Assembly (NCBI RefSeq): GCF_000003815.2
Contig: NC_049987.1
Coordinates: forward strand, 17,959,959 to 18,023,958
DNA: 64,000 bases
DNA from: Branchiostoma floridae
Taxonomy: Eukaryota > Chordata > Leptocardii > Amphioxiformes > Branchiostomatidae
Reading direction: 5' to 3'
Of the stretch, positions 22,325-36,800 are shown in pieces. Position 1 is the first letter of the stretch. Each line of letters opens with the position of its first letter. Both the position numbers and the translations under genes were made by a program. The notes beneath the pieces are model-generated. The model was not told the origin of the DNA, searched no databases, and worked only from the letters and a program-made list of their open reading frames with translations.

Positions 22325-25300
22325 ACGGGTTCAACGGTAAAGAAAAATGAGTCATCAACGTTAACGTTTTAATTATAAATTTAGATCCAACGAATTCAAT
22401 ATTTGACGGAATGACGTAACGTTCAACTAACTGCCCAAACTTAATTCATATTGCTATTATCATTTGATTTCATTGATCACACATTTTCTTTTTTTACTAT
22501 AACAGATGACTGTGTTAGTTACTTCTCCTTGCTATTTATTGATTCACTGATCATACATCTTTTGTTGTATTATAATAACATATGATTGTGTTAGTTACTT
22601 ATGTTTGTTATTTATTGATTTCACTGATCGTACATCTTTTGCATTATTCTAACATGTGCTAGTTCTTTCTTTGTTAATTATGATTTCATTGATCATACGT
22701 TTTGTATAAGCATAGATGAGGAGGGCACAGCATAAACCGTTAAGGTTTTTTTCCCTCCTCCTGCACCTGTTTTATATTTTATTCTCTTCTGTATCTATTA
22801 TCATTTTGTATGTGCAAACTGAATAAACAAACAAACAAACAAAGTAGTATCGATAGTCCGTGTTGTTTTTGTGTTAGTTTTGTATCAGATTTCTTTTTGT
22901 CTTTTTGTGTTAAAAATGCACAGCTTCGCCTATATGACAGAAGCGTCACCTATCGAAACGATTGTATTCTGCAGGACGATAATGTCGACATATCTTTCGC
23001 TATAAACGTGTCCGCTAGTATCTATACTGTTTGACATTTACATTTGCACAAGGTACAATGTACGGAAACCAATAACTGTACTTAAGTCTAGCGAGAAGTG
23101 GTAAAACACAAAACTGGATGAGACTCAGAAATACGTTCCGACGACAAGGTCGGAAGATCGTCGGAAAATTCAGCTCTGAGAATGAAAGGGTAAAATTTGG
23201 ATACAAGATGCCGGTAGGCACCAAGTATATGATATGGTCTTAACTGTGATTTTGTCCATCTTAGTTTGGATTAAAGCGTTGTAATTAATGACGTCATGGT
23301 ATTGAAGTTTAACTTTTTGCAGCAATGGACGAGACAATTAGGAGTTGTACTGATTCTTTTGACGTTTTACTGTTACAGTAGTATGTCTCAGTAATAATCT
23401 TGCAACTGGGCCTAATTGGGCCAATTATTTATAAGCCCATAAACGCGGCGTCAAAACCGTGCCTCATTTATCAAGACTTTTCGACAGACAGGGACAATGT
23501 GGCGCTGTAATCGAGTTGATAACTTATTTCAACAGTGTCACATACAAAGAACGACAGCTTTGATTAGGGAAAGGTGTTTTAGAGACGTAGGAACAACTAG
23601 AGGGTTGTTATGATATGGAAAGCCGGAGCGCACCCCTCTATGTTGACCATGTTTACCTTAACCGAGGTCAAGTGACCAATTTTACACCTGGATGGAGTAG
23701 GGAAAGTCGTGTGAAGTGCCTTTCCCGAGGTCACACGATTAGTAGAATGACAACATTAAAACCCAGTACCCCTGGGTTCTGGGCCAAAACCCTCCAATAA
23801 CGCCACGCGGCCTCTTGTTTAGTCCGTTAATACAAACTGTTAAAGCTTTTCTGGTCGCTATTATGTTGGCACATGATATATAGGGGAAAGTATTTACCGT
23901 CAAGTTTACACCAGCACAAGAATTGGAATTCAACCAGACAAAGTGCTGTTATTCTGGCTGCTGGTGGAATTTCCGTAGGCTTGGAGCCCTTTCTTTGTTC
24001 AGTAATTTACTAACCTGTTGGCATGCAGCTTTGAAATTGGAGTTGTCCTTGTGACCTTACTTGGTTACTGCCTATCGTAAAATTATTTGTTATCAATTGC
24101 TCAACGAAAGAAACATAGCAACGAACTTTATGGTTAACTAGATATTGGCCCAATTAGACCCAGTGGCTAGGCGGGTATACGGACTAAGACAGACTACCCT
24201 AGCTAGCACCGTAGAAAGCCCACTTGAACTCAAATCCTGTGCCTTCGTCAACTACTGCATAAGGTAAAACTTCAACACGTTGCTATGTTTAGGTTTAAAT
24301 GTTTTCTTCTCTATATCTTAACCCCATCCTGACTAGGGGGGAAGGGTGGTGTTGGTGAAAGTGCCTGCGCCCACTTTGCCTCCGTGCAAATGACTTGTGC
24401 TAGGACAACCGAACTTCGTGACTTTTCCCACTATTTTCGAATTTAAGTTTCAAAAAAAGTTTTCAGTCCATTTTCATGATTTTTGGATTATAGGTTGAAA
24501 ATGATGTATCTTTAGACAATTAAGGTTAATGATCTTAGCTGGGGAATAGAAAGTGATAGGTAAATACACTTGAGACGTCATTTTGACGGTATTGTGGTCG
24601 CTCTTGACTATAAAATTTAAAAAGCCTGAAATGTTCATTAAATAATAACCCTATATTGTTAACTTTTTGCTTAATATCTTTAGGTATTTTGGGAATTCCC
24701 TATATAGATTGTTTTAGCCGATGAAATCAGCTTAATGACGTCATAATTTCGTCAGATTAAATCATAATGATATCAAAATTGCAGGACTCATAAAATTTTA
24801 ACAAGCACATAACTCTCTGAAAATTTGGTGATCGTAGATCAAGCTGTTTTGAAATTATAAAGAGGGGCGAATGAACCCCCACACCCATCCCCCAATGTCC
24901 AACATAGGGTGAATACAAGAGAAATTATTTTTTGGGGGGGGCCCCATACTGCCATATTTCCCCCCATTCTCAGATATCTTGATGACCATTTTTGACGACA
25001 AATCACGTTTAACGACCTGCTGGGGTTACATCGCAAAATATTTTCTAGTATTATCCAGTTTTGACTTTGCGTTTTGCCACTTCCGCTTGACTAAAGTGAA
25101 GTCTTTTGTAATGAATCACCACCATAGAATGTTTAGACAAAAGAGTTTACTGTATAAATGCCGAGGCAATAGAATAGTAGTTAATTATGATCAATTCGTC
25201 CCGTGGAAACGTTAATCACAATATTGCTCCTGAATGACAATGCCTGAAAATGTACCCCACTTTTAACGGTTCTAAAGATATGACAACATTCAGTCCCAAT

Positions 25301-27033
25301 AAAATCATTCAATCTTTATTCATATTCTAAAGATTAATGAGAGTCACTCTAGCGATCAATAACTATGGCGTGGCGCCGGATACAGGTTGCTAGGTTATCG
25401 TTTGTGTCTAGGATACAACGTGAGCTGAGAAACATTTACATGTAATCCAAGAGTAAAACTGTCTATCAAACATTTATGGTTTCCCGACAATTGAATGCCT
25501 TTTAACAAATGTAAATCAAATAGAATGTTAGCTCTCTGGTTTATATTTCAGCTTTTTCTGTAATCACTATACTCGGGTGGGTTAAGGCGACCAAGGCTTA
25601 AAGGAAAGGAGTATTCCTGTAACTTTTGATGGCTTGGTCGCCCCCAGATGAAACTTCGGACAGTTTTTGTACTGCTTGAAACACATTGAACACTTGTAAT
25701 TTTGCTTTCTACATGCCGTTTGGTGTTAGAAATACACCTTTTGGTCTTAAAGGTGCATGCCAAAATGCTCAAAAATATGCCATATGTAATTCAAAAAGAG
25801 AGAAATATTATTTTTACTGTTAAGTATATATTCGATTGGCAAAAATTCCCGAAATTCTACAGCAATTCGTCCGCGCGTGCGCAATTGCACCATACTTTTG
25901 GAAGGGAATAACTCGGGAAGGGGTTGATGGATCATCGTGATTTTTGATATGTAGATAACTTCAGAGATGCCTTCCATAAATAAGGGCTATTAATGCAGCT
26001 AATTTGCATAATTAACGAGCACAGTTTATTAAGCCACAATATTTCATTACTACTAGGACACGTAAACATGACATATGTAACTAGAAAAGAGATGAATATC
26101 GATAGACATCAATTATGCAAATTGTTACCTAATTTGCATAATTAATCAGAAATTGTTATCATAGTATTAAATGACGAAATTCCATTCTTCCGACATTTGG
26201 CAGCAACATGTACGTTAAGTTGAACATGCAGACGTAAGAAGGGCAAATCAGGGTCTCATTTACATAGTTTTTGAGAAAATGCTACAATAGCTTTCTTGGC
26301 TAAGACTTTCATACTTTGAACACATTGTTATGTAGGTAGATGAGATGATCATCTTCATACATACAGCCAGGCGAAAGGATAGAACACAAATACAACACAC
26401 CTACAACAACAATCATTAATACACATGAAAAATAAAACCGTCGCCATGGCAATAGTTTTAATTGCCACACTTTTTTATCATGGGTCTACGCACAGGTGGA
26501 AACAAGACAGCATAAAATTTTAGAAGATGAGAGCATATTTTCTGTTTTACACTAAAATACTAATTTATTTACAAAAAGTTGGTGTTTTACTCTTTCAAGC
26601 AACTATAACTTGTTTACTATATAGCAATAATGAGAAATATCTGTTATTTTATTGAAATCTCTTTATATTACGTCATTTTGAACCCCAACGAACCAGACAC
26701 AGAGTAAAGCTTACTCACCTCATCTTACCGGTCCCATAGCCTCACCGGCCGTAGGGGCAGCTATAACTTATTAGCATACAATAATGGGCAAAACTCAGTG
26801 AAAATTTGTTAGACGTTGTAAGACATGTATGCAAACCAATTCTTCACAGGGTTTTTTTCTCCGATGAAAAATGTTGATATGGCAGATATGAATATACGCA
26901 TGGGTCCAGAAAGACCTATACGGTCAGATTAGGGTTTTTAAAACATATTACGGGACTACCTTTATTTGTCTAGAAGGATCACACTTTTGCATTTGTGAGA
27001 ACTGCATTGATTGTGTTTTCAGCAGATTACGTC
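22325..27033. other. Intergenic region without recognised genes
   Basis: AT-rich DNA. Near 22918-22985 it has similarity to the 3' flanks of genes A (4835-4870, inverted) and D (30810-30880), around GAAGCGTCACCTA and GAAACGATTG. A SINE-like fragment (23640-23760) has the ACCTGGATGGAGTAGGGAAAG block. At 25980-26165, repeated AATTTGCATAATTAA motifs resemble the interior of the 1-kb repeat. An AATAAA lies at 22822. I see no exon with convincing coding content. Confidence 0.5.
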
Positions 27034-30000
27034 ATGCCTATGGCCAGTACCCGGATGTATGCAGCGTTTACGGTCCTGGCTACTGTCGTATTTATCCTTG
27101 TGGTACGTTTTCTTAAACTGTTATAATGGCCAAATGTATTCATGTTATGTAGTACCTCAAAGGCTATTGCAAAAACGCTAACACACTCCATTTTATCATA
27201 AAGAAGTTAAGATAGCATCTTACACCTGCAAATCAAAAAGTGCATTGATGCAACGCCCTTTAACAATGACTGTCGTATAGGAGGGAAGCTTTATAGTGTT
27301 GGAGAAAAAGATTGAACAAATCATAATGATTCAAACGAAATGTATATTACACATTTTAAGGTAACAATATCATTTTGTTCTTAAATTGTTTAATTTTTTT
27401 CCTGTCACACAGACATTAGAACTCCTTGGTCTATCCTGGCTAAATGTCGGATTCCCCAAACCACTACCTAAACTTCGCTTACTTCAGAGTGTTAAAATCC
27501 CTAACCAGAAGTCGACTAAAATCCGTCAAAATCTATCAATTCCAAATATCATCAGGACTAATCTTAGTCGAAATGTAAAACCCAAAGGCCTAAGCGTTAC
27601 AAATATTGAACCTTGCAACCAAGAGCAGGTCACGTGCCCAAACAATACAAGCATACGTGTCTTGAACAGAGGTAGTCTGTATCACAAAGGAGACGTTCTT
27701 ACCGTAAGGGTGGTGGCAAGAGACAGAGAAGGAAGGCCGAAAACGTACGGAGGAGACTTTTTCCGTGCCAGACTGGTCAGTAGTGACCGTTCGCTACAGG
27801 CCAGTAGTGCCGGCCACGTCACTGACCACTGTAACGGTACCTACACTGTGCAGTTCCCGCTCTACTGGGTAGGCGGCGTTTTGGTGAGTACAGTTAGACT
27901 TTGGTGGGTGCGAACGGAAATCACCCATCAAAATGTGTCTTGTGGTTATCTAAAGCGCATGAGCCCATTTTCATATTTTCCAGCGATTATGATTGGGACA
28001 AAGTAAAATAGTTCCCTAAAACGTGTGTATTTCTTTCATAAGTTTACCATTTTTCCGGTCTACGGACACTGCATATTCTTTAACCATTGTTAATATTTTC
28101 TCGTGTTCGTAACTATCTGCAAATGTATTTTGAAACCTTTTCTTTACCAGAGACATATATCAGTGTATATACATCAAATCTTTCTGCCCTTTTATATCAG
28201 ATAAAGATCCAACTCGTCCATCCAAGCGAAGCAGTCAAGGTTCTACAAAGGGTGCGAAAAATTCCAAACAAGAGAGTTTTCCATTGCAGTTTTGTCGACG
28301 AGAACATAAACGCTACCTACACCAAACAGTGCTTTAGTTCTGCCAACCCCAGCCTACCGCCCAACCAACAGTGCGATTTCTCAAAGGGTGAGGTGAACGG
28401 AACCTGGGTTTGTGAGAGGCCGGAAAAACTTCCATGTTCCGCCATCTCCAAGTGCCGGTGGGCGCCGGGCAATAGCAGAACAAAGACACCGAGTCTTGTG
28501 TCTAATGATGAAGAAAAGAAACTTTTCCAAAAGTAAGTCCTTCCAGAAGTTGCAAATACAGCTATAAACTGATAACATTTGTTAGTGTACTTGTTAATTC
28601 ACATGGCATGATGTCACTTATTCTAATATGCAAATGTTTTAATGTACATTGCATACGTTAAAATATTCTTATACTGTTTTGAGCTTAGCTTATCTCATAT
28701 AGTGTTTTGATATCCATCTTGTTAAAAAAATTGCTCTTTGTTTATTCACATTGGTCGTAATAGATATTACCTTACACCACCTAGTGATAATAGGGTTAAT
28801 TTAGAAATACCATTGTACTGCCACTTTTACATTGAATAGGCTCATTGCTAACAATTTTTGAATAGGCTCATTGCTAAATTCTGAATCTAATATGTTCTGT
28901 AAACATGTCAAACCAAATTTTGTGTATTTTAGAAATATGTCAAATAACACTATAGAAATAGACAACAATCTTTGTACTCTTTGAACACAACTTGATCAAA
29001 ATTCCTTTTTATGTATTATCATGTATGCATTGTACTGCCTGTGCACTGTTATGTGAATGTTGATAAAGGTTGAAAAACATATAGAAATACGTTGATTATT
29101 TTCTCGACACACAGACCATATCTTGAGGCGGAACTTGAAGTAGGGGTCAAGCAGCCCATACGTGTCCTTGAGGCAGAACTTCCATCGCATGAACAACTTC
29201 CATCGTGTACCTGGGACAAGTCATCAGCTCTGGGATATTGGTCAGCCAAGGTCTGGAGATCATCAGTCTGCAATGTCCGAGTTTTTGCCAAAGAAGACGT
29301 TCAGAGATGCCTGGCTAACAAGACATTGTACATGCAAGGTATACAGCTGACCACGTCTATTGACCAATCATGTTTAAAAGACATGCTTCAGAATACAATA
29401 CTGAACAGTACTCCTGAATCCGAGTTTGGTTTTACAGAGAAAAAGGGACCTTCTTATCTAACTCGTTACTACCAATATCATTTAAGCATGAATGCCTAAC
29501 TAAAAGATAAAATTTGATACAGAAATATTTCTATTTCTCTAATTTAGGCGACTCCACCCTTAGACAATGGAGCCAGCGTTTGCAAAAGGTAGTACCACTG
29601 TACTACAATAAAACAACCATGGATTCAACAGGTTAGTAAATGTTTCCTTAAAAAGGTTTCTGGCACGTTTCTTGGTCCGGGAATTGATCAAATTTGCAAC
29701 TGTTACACTTATAGCCGTGTGTAACAGTGAGAAAGGGTGCATTTGCGACCAAATCAACATACAGGTAGCACTCTAAAAAGACAATGGCTTCCGTATATCT
29801 AAGCGTCAACTAAATGGTAACTATAAGACAAATGAAAGAAATAAAAGAAATCACGCCACTACATGTATAGTTGGATATAGTTGGTATCGATCACCACCTA
29901 TGTAACAAGTGGTATGGTCCACTAGTGGGTACGTCACGGACGACGTTGTACCCTTGTCCACCATCATGAGTCGGCTGTTTTGTATCCATGTCGGTATTGT

Positions 30001-30555
30001 TACAAAAACCACTAGTACTTCATTCTCTTTTCAGCTCTCCTAGGTGGTGACAACAACCAGTGGAACATCTCTGTTCGCTACCGGTTCCATCACTTCCCCG
30101 TACAAGGGGGAGCTTGGATTTACTTTAACGATTTCAGTTACACTGCCGACGTACTGGACTCCATTCGCGGAGGCCCGAACACGGTAGTGGTTCTCGGTCT
30201 GTGGGCTCACTTTACCGCCGAGCCGCTGGACATGATCCGGTCGCGAATGTACGCCATACGGGCCGCCATACACCGTCTCAAGCGCAGGAGTCCCAACACG
30301 CAGGTTTTCGTGAGAACTGGGACAACGCGAGAACACACGAGAGGAAGGTTGGAGTACTATGTGCTCGGGAGCGACTGGCTGGCTTACCAGATCACGGAGG
30401 TGATACGAGAGGTGTTCCGGGCGGATCCAGACGTGGTCGTGTTGGAAACGTGGGACATGAGCGTGTGTCAGCCGGGTAAAGACCGCGTTCACCCAGATCA
30501 AACGATGGTAGACAGTCAACTGAACAGACTGTTGTCTCATATCTGCCCGATCTAG
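27034..30555 (+). CDS. NXPE family protein (gene D), six coding exons, 566 aa
   Basis: Coding exons: 27034-27102, 27413-27883, 28201-28532, 29115-29338, 29548-29631, 30035-30555; 1701 nt, frame intact, intron phases as in A and B. Residues 1-23 (MPMASTRMYAAF...FILV) are a hydrophobic signal or anchor. Exon 2 has a Lys/Arg-rich, diverged first half, then a 45-residue end almost identical to A and B. The esterase part keeps GDS at 366-368 (GDSTLRQW) and DxxH (DRVH) at 543-546. Exon 4 is three codons shorter and exon 6 ten codons shorter than in A. It is in opposite orientation to A and B and more diverged in its introns. An acceptor at 27020-27022 suggests a 5' UTR intron. Role as inferred for gene A. 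Confidence 0.88.
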
Positions 30556-33500
30556 TCAGGTTCAACGGGAGAGAGAAATGATTTTAAAGGCAGTAAACTT
30601 CACGTAATGCTACATTATATACATACAAATACAGAGGTCACTAATCATACTAAGATATATACACTAAAATTAAATTCATGTACGTATATGGAAATCGCAA
30701 ATTTAACGAAGTTAAATGACATAACAACTAACTACTCAAAGTAGTGCAATAGTCCATATTGTTTTCGCGTTAGTTTGGTATCAGATTTGCATGCTACTCT
30801 GTATTTTAAATGTACAGCTTTGCCGACATGTCAGAAGCGTCACCTACAGAAACGATTGCATACTGCAGGAAGAAGATAATGAACCATGTTGTTCAATAAG
30901 TTAATTAGAAAGAAACGGTTGTTGTTTCTGCACAGAGGTCATTTCGGAATGGCCATATTACTATATCCCTATTACTATTCTGCCAGGCGGGAATCTGAGG
31001 TGAACTTCAATTTCTTATTCAGCGATCAATTGACTTTTGCTTTTATCTCAGGTTTTGTAAACAAAAGCAGCAACCTTGTACTTCCACCAGTGCATTTTCT
31101 GTATACGTGTAGACACGGGCACTTTAAGGCCTGTGACAATTTTGGTCGAACATGAAATTTGAACCACTGCGTGACCTCAGGTAACCCCGCCGGGCCGGAG
31201 CGTTTTTAGAACGGTCCAATGTCAGTACCTAATGTTACATTGCGAAAACAGGAACTTACGATGCACGGGCCACACTATCTACTTTTCTTGAGACTTATTA
31301 ATGTTAAATGTTAAAGATATTGATCTAGTATTTATCAAATATCGGCATAACTAGAAGCGGTTAACAAAAGGGCACCCCCGCGAGGGCTGCAAGTGGTACA
31401 GTCCGAACATGCGTTCCGACCTCCCGGGGTGTGCAGTGGCGGGAAAACAGCGAGGCGCTCATACTTCAAGGAAACAGCAAAATAATGCTATAAATCGGTA
31501 TTTCTAGCCCAAAATGATTGTATGGCAGTTGACTGATGTCTTATAAGGCTAACTGCTTGCGAAATTTCGCATTGATACAACAGCAATTTAACAGATACAG
31601 ACATAAAACATTCATATTTTACCATCGGTTAATGTTACGTACAGTCAAACATGTCTTACTTGGGCGCAGTTCATGTAGGGTAAGTAGTGTTTCGTCGGCC
31701 CCTGCCCACATCAGGGCACCAGTTTTATTACGAGTTTTGTGCAGATTTAGGTTCATTAAGCCTTAGACCTTCAGAAATCAAGCGGGCCTTCTTGCAATAT
31801 CTTTGATTTCCGTGGCTGTATTGATATTTGTACGAAAAATACCAAAAAATTGTCAAAAAATTCTGTTTTTGCCCCAAAACGGAGCCTTACCGATGTAAAG
31901 CGGCAAGATCCCCGGGCATATTAGATATCACAGAGATATAATCTATTACTCCAGAAAATATGACTCAGTTAGACAATCATTTCATAGTGGGCACAGACCC
32001 ATTTTAATAGCATCCCTATTTTTTACCAAAAAATGGTTTTTTAAACCCAAAATATTGAGGATCCACAATTTTCTTGTCATCATATTTTGAATATGGGTGA
32101 ATTACGTTAACTGGCCAAAAATTGTTGAAAACAGATGGTTTCATCAAAAGTTATGGCCATATAACTGCTCGACTGAGAATCTACAGGTGTCACAGGCCTT
32201 AAACTGTCGAGCAACAACACCAAAGAATTTGCCTTTTTCCTAGAGCACATATCGGTCATATCTTGGGGGTCATGGCCACTGAGTAACCTTCGCTATTTTG
32301 CTCTTAACATCTGCACGGAGGTTAGGGTTGGGTGGGCAGGCGATCCATATTTGAAGTTTTTGAGCAATCATTCTTTGATCGGCTGAGAAGACAACAAAAC
32401 ACACAAAGTGTAAAAAGATTCGTTTCTTTACTATAGAAGTCGTTGAGATATATGTCAATAATGAATGTTTTAATAGATCGCACTGCTCGGAGAGAGCGCG
32501 GCGAGAGCGCCGTCCTAGTGGAAAGGGGTATATAACAGCTGCGTTCTGGCAGGCGGTATCGTTGTGAATATAAATAGCGCTGCTGAGTACAAAAGAACTC
32601 ACTGACCTTTTCCGAGAATATGACCCTGTTACAATCTTTAATGCCAAACACTTTTTTTAATCGGCTTCCAAGAAGGCAAGCGGAAGTTAGCGCGCCACCT
32701 GTTGGCTAACGTCATACTGCACCCGGTCTGTTGGAAAAATTTGATATCGTGTTGGACAGGTTATTATTAAATAATAATAAGAAGTCCTAAACCCTTGTTT
32801 TAATAAAAAATTATGTCTGGTTTGTGTTGACAAAACTGTAGAAACAAACAAACAACTATCTTTGTTGAAACCTTCTTTCTTTCTGTCGTCTACCGTATTT
32901 TGTTGTCATTATGATATTTGTCATTATTATATTATAATCATTATGCTGCCCCTATATTTAGCGCGTGCCTGCGAAGCTGGTGTGTTACGCCGAAGGGTGG
33001 TTATACCGGCTATATAGATACAGATACAGATATTTGATACGATATTTGATACTTCAGAGGTAACTACAAGCGGTTTAATAGCACTTAGCACCCGAGTCAA
33101 TGCCCCAAACTGCGTCAGCATCCCCTTTTGTTCTCTCCTTGCGGTCTTTGAAAATCTGTAACAATTGGAACTTTTCCAGAGAAGGAAGGAACCCCAACCA
33201 TGCCCGGGCTTGCCTTACGGTCGTTGGCCTCGATTCAAGCTTAGCGAACCACTTTCCGTGCGTAACAACCGCTAAGTAAAAACACACTAACCCCTTCTGT
33301 CCCAGTTTGAGACAAACGCTTCGTATCATGTTGACAGACTCTCTTCTCTTTGCCAACCAAAACAATCTCCGACTCAACTACGTTAAACTCTAGCTCCCAT
33401 AGCAAGGTGGTTGAAAACAAAACACACTCCAGTTTCTACTAAATCTGGCCCTGTCTTTCACGCATCATAACTCAAATTGAACTTAAGTACATTCGTGGCA

Positions 33501-33809
33501 GGTGTGCTCCTTGCAAGAATTGATCCAAGACGTCTTGAAATGTTTAAGCTAAGGTAAAGGAGACTTCCGGTGGAGCACATCCGGTGTGAGGTCATGACCT
33601 AGTGGGCGTGTTGTACCGTGCCGTGACAAGCCCGGGGTAAGATCGGCAGATTTCTCCGAAATCGGCCCTGAAACTTTTGGCAGCTCTGACTACAAAAGTC
33701 AGACCGCAGCCGCAGTCTTGCCACAGTCTTCCCTAATCACTTGGCCTCAACAGCGGGCACAGAGAGAAGTTAGGGGGATTGGCTGTCAACGTATACGGGC
33801 GAAGAAAAC
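30556..33809. other. Intergenic region between NXPE gene D and the mosaic gene
   Basis: No convincing exons. It includes the gene D 3' flank block shared with copies A and C (30810-30880), a TATATAA-containing GC-rich stretch at 32490-32590, and the presumptive 5' flank of the next gene (33580-33809). The promoter of the large gene is not obvious from sequence. Confidence 0.4.
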
Positions 33810-33897
33810 ATGGCGAAACAGTGGTTGAATTGTGTTATTGTTTGCGCAGTCTTCACGCTTGCACTGAGTGGCCTGGCGTCTTCCAAGTTTTCTTCGG
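33810..33897 (+). CDS. Mosaic gene exon 1: start codon and signal peptide
   Basis: MAKQWLNCVIVCAVFTLALS, then GLASSKFSSG, is a textbook signal peptide with likely cleavage after the GLA or ASS region. The exon ends at a GTAGGA donor in phase 1, matching the acceptor at 36755. Upstream frames contain stops, and the ATG follows an AAACA context. Confidence 0.75.
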
Positions 33898-36800
33898 GTA
33901 GGAATATTTTTTCCTTCATTCTTTTTTCCTTGTAATATGGCCTGTTATGTTTTGAGTACAATGATTAAGGTGAAATCGTGTCACTTAATATATAGTGACT
34001 CGTTCTGTAAGTTTAAAACACCATAGGAGGTCCTCTTAGAAACGACACATTGGTGACACTTTATATTTTCGACTACTAGTATATCTCCGCGACTCGACCT
34101 CTGCTTGGAGAATAATATTTTCTTACTTCTTAACGTAACATGGGATAAGACCTTGAAGAAATCTACAACTAGCTTTTACCCACAGGTAGTCTTGAGTAGA
34201 GCTTATGTTTGGCACTTGTCCCAAGTACTGCTTGTTGGCTTTTTAGGAAGTATGAAATGCATTGTCAGCGGTTTGTGGCTAACCACTGTGGTAGCCTGTA
34301 TGGATAAAGTAGACAAAAGGAAAAGGCTACTGTGTTATTTGAAACCTTGCTTGTTCTCCTTAGCAAATATAAGTGTAGTAGGCGGTGGAAGGGGGGGGGG
34401 AGGAGGATATGTGTTAGGGCTTTTTAAAAAAGCTAAAAGGTGTGCTAGTTTCAAATGAGTTGGGGTCAGATTATGAAACATTTGGATAGTTTCGAGAGGG
34501 CGTTTCTTATGAAACTTTGGGGGTTAATATTAGTCATCAGCTATTCTGCAGTGTGCAATCGGGCAGGTGTTTGTATCTGCGGTGTCAAAATAACACCTGT
34601 GCAACTTCGAGAGTTACAGTTTCATGCGAAACATTTGCTAACCCAATGTTTCGGATAGTCATCATAAAGATCAGCAAACTTGAGTTTCAAATTTCAGCCT
34701 TTGTGTGTACGTCACGCTTGTGTGTTATGATATCTCGGTGCGTGTGTGTTTGTGTGTGTGTTTGTTTGTGTGTGTGCGTTTGTGTGTGTTTGTGTCTATG
34801 TTTGTGTGTGTGTGGTGTGGTGTGTTTGTTTGTGTGTGTGTGTGTGTGTGTGTGTGGTGTGCGTGTGTGTGTATGAGTGTGTGGTGTGTGTGCGTAGATT
34901 TTAGAATATACCACGTAGACACCTGATACACGGTTTGGAGTAATGTACCTAAAACCCATCCCACACTGTGCAACGAAACTTCGGTTTAACGGCTTATTAC
35001 CGGGTCTGTCACCTTTGATTACCAACGACCTTGAAGTAAGTCAAAGGTCAAACCGGTAACCCACAAAAAGGACGACCAAAGTTCAGTGTAACCTACCGCA
35101 ACGTTAACACAATCGGAAAGACTTCAGAGTCTGTTTACTCGGCAAGACTTTCACAGTTTACATCTGTATGTCATCGGCTTGGATCTTTGCCATGTAGCGT
35201 TGAAAGCTTTCGATGTAACATTAACATGTCTTGGAAAGGTTGGAGATTTTCGTGGTAAGGAGGATGTTTTTCTTTGTCTTTGTATTTTTCAAAAATTTTC
35301 ATTTGCTTTAACGCATGTGGGGACAATGTTATTATGTTTTTATTGTTATTTTGACAATGTAACACAGCACTCAACTTACTTATTTTGATAGACAGTGCCA
35401 CAAGCATATTCTCCAAGCAGAGATTGTTTCGCTGGGATATAGCAGCGGTCGGGATTTTTACCAGCTGCTAGAGCGAGCCGGTAAAATCTCGACTACTATG
35501 TTAACTGTTATGTTATCTCCGCCTCTCAATCTCTGCTTGGGGAATACCACACGCAATGAACAGAGACAAATTAAATTTAGTCCTATAGGCTTTTAGGGTG
35601 CTACCCCCTGTTTCCTGGGCAAAATGTTGTAAAGCACCAACGCTGCATGCCACCGTCTGTTACGGTAGCAGAACACAGTTTTCGGCCTACGGGGATTTCT
35701 AGGTGACTAACATCGACTCTTTACATGGGGTCATGCGGGGCCATGCGGAACTGCAGCCGGCTCACCCAGGCAGTCAGCTGTAAATGTCACGCGCACTAGT
35801 ACGGGGAATGGGCAAACATCATGATCTTATATATACATACGATCTGAAAGCCGACGTATTATACTACCATATAGCAAAGTTCATGCCCCGCTGTCTTTCA
35901 TGTTACAGTGTTTACAGACGCTCCAAGATTTCGACCGCACTACTTTTTTAACCCCTACGGGGGTCGCGGATAAATACTGCGGGCTCCGACCTTACCTCCC
36001 CAACCGAAGACAGGTACTCATTTTACGCCTGGTAGGAGTAAGCCTAACGTCACATTTCCCGGCCGGGCAGTAATAGGCGCGGCAATGTACGACGGGCCGG
36101 AGAAGCGCGATTAAATCAGGCTAACTCTACCGTTGCCTCACGCGAACCCACCCAAGCCAGTAGTTTGGCACTGTACATGCATTTTTCGTGGAAAGAAAGG
36201 ATGTTGTTTTCTTTAGTTCCTTTGAAGCTGAGATGAACCATTGAACTTGGCAAGGTCAGGTCTCATAGTGACGAGTCTCAGCCTGTCGGCTTGTCACTTC
36301 TCAGACTCTTTTAGTCTTTACCCGACGATAACTCCCAACTGTTTGGTAAGATTGTGGGGTCTATTTGGATAGAAACGTAGCGCTTGTGTGTTTTTCCTTA
36401 CTCGTGATGTTCTGAAATAAAATCTACACGTACTATTTAGTACGCTAGAGAAAGGGGAGAGGGACTGGGAAAGGAGAGGTAAGGAAGAAAGAAAGAAAGA
36501 AGGCTAGAAGGAGGGATAAGAAAGGAAAGAAAGAAAAAAGAAATTTTAAAGAAAGAACAAGAAAACGGAGAGGTAGAGATGAAGGGTGTAAAGGAGGAGA
36601 GAGGAGAGAGATAAGGAAAGAGAGAGAAAGAGACTAAAGTTTGTACACAGACTACTTAGTACAGTATGTCTAAAATTCGACAGTGTGTACACTGCAGTTG
36701 TATCAAACTTATCATCAATTTACATCAAACTTATCATCATGTTTTTTTTTTCTAGACCGATACTGCTCCAAGTATCACGTACTAAACGAACCCTGGAGAA

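Noticed and set aside
23640..23790. Possible tRNA-derived SINE
   Set aside because: Only a short block (ACCTGGATGGAGTAGGGAAAG and the following GTGCCTTTCCC) is recognisable, with no tail or flanking duplication, so it is only mentioned within the intergenic entry.
34517..35025. Cys/Val and His/Thr repeat frames
   Set aside because: They come from a TG microsatellite on both strands.
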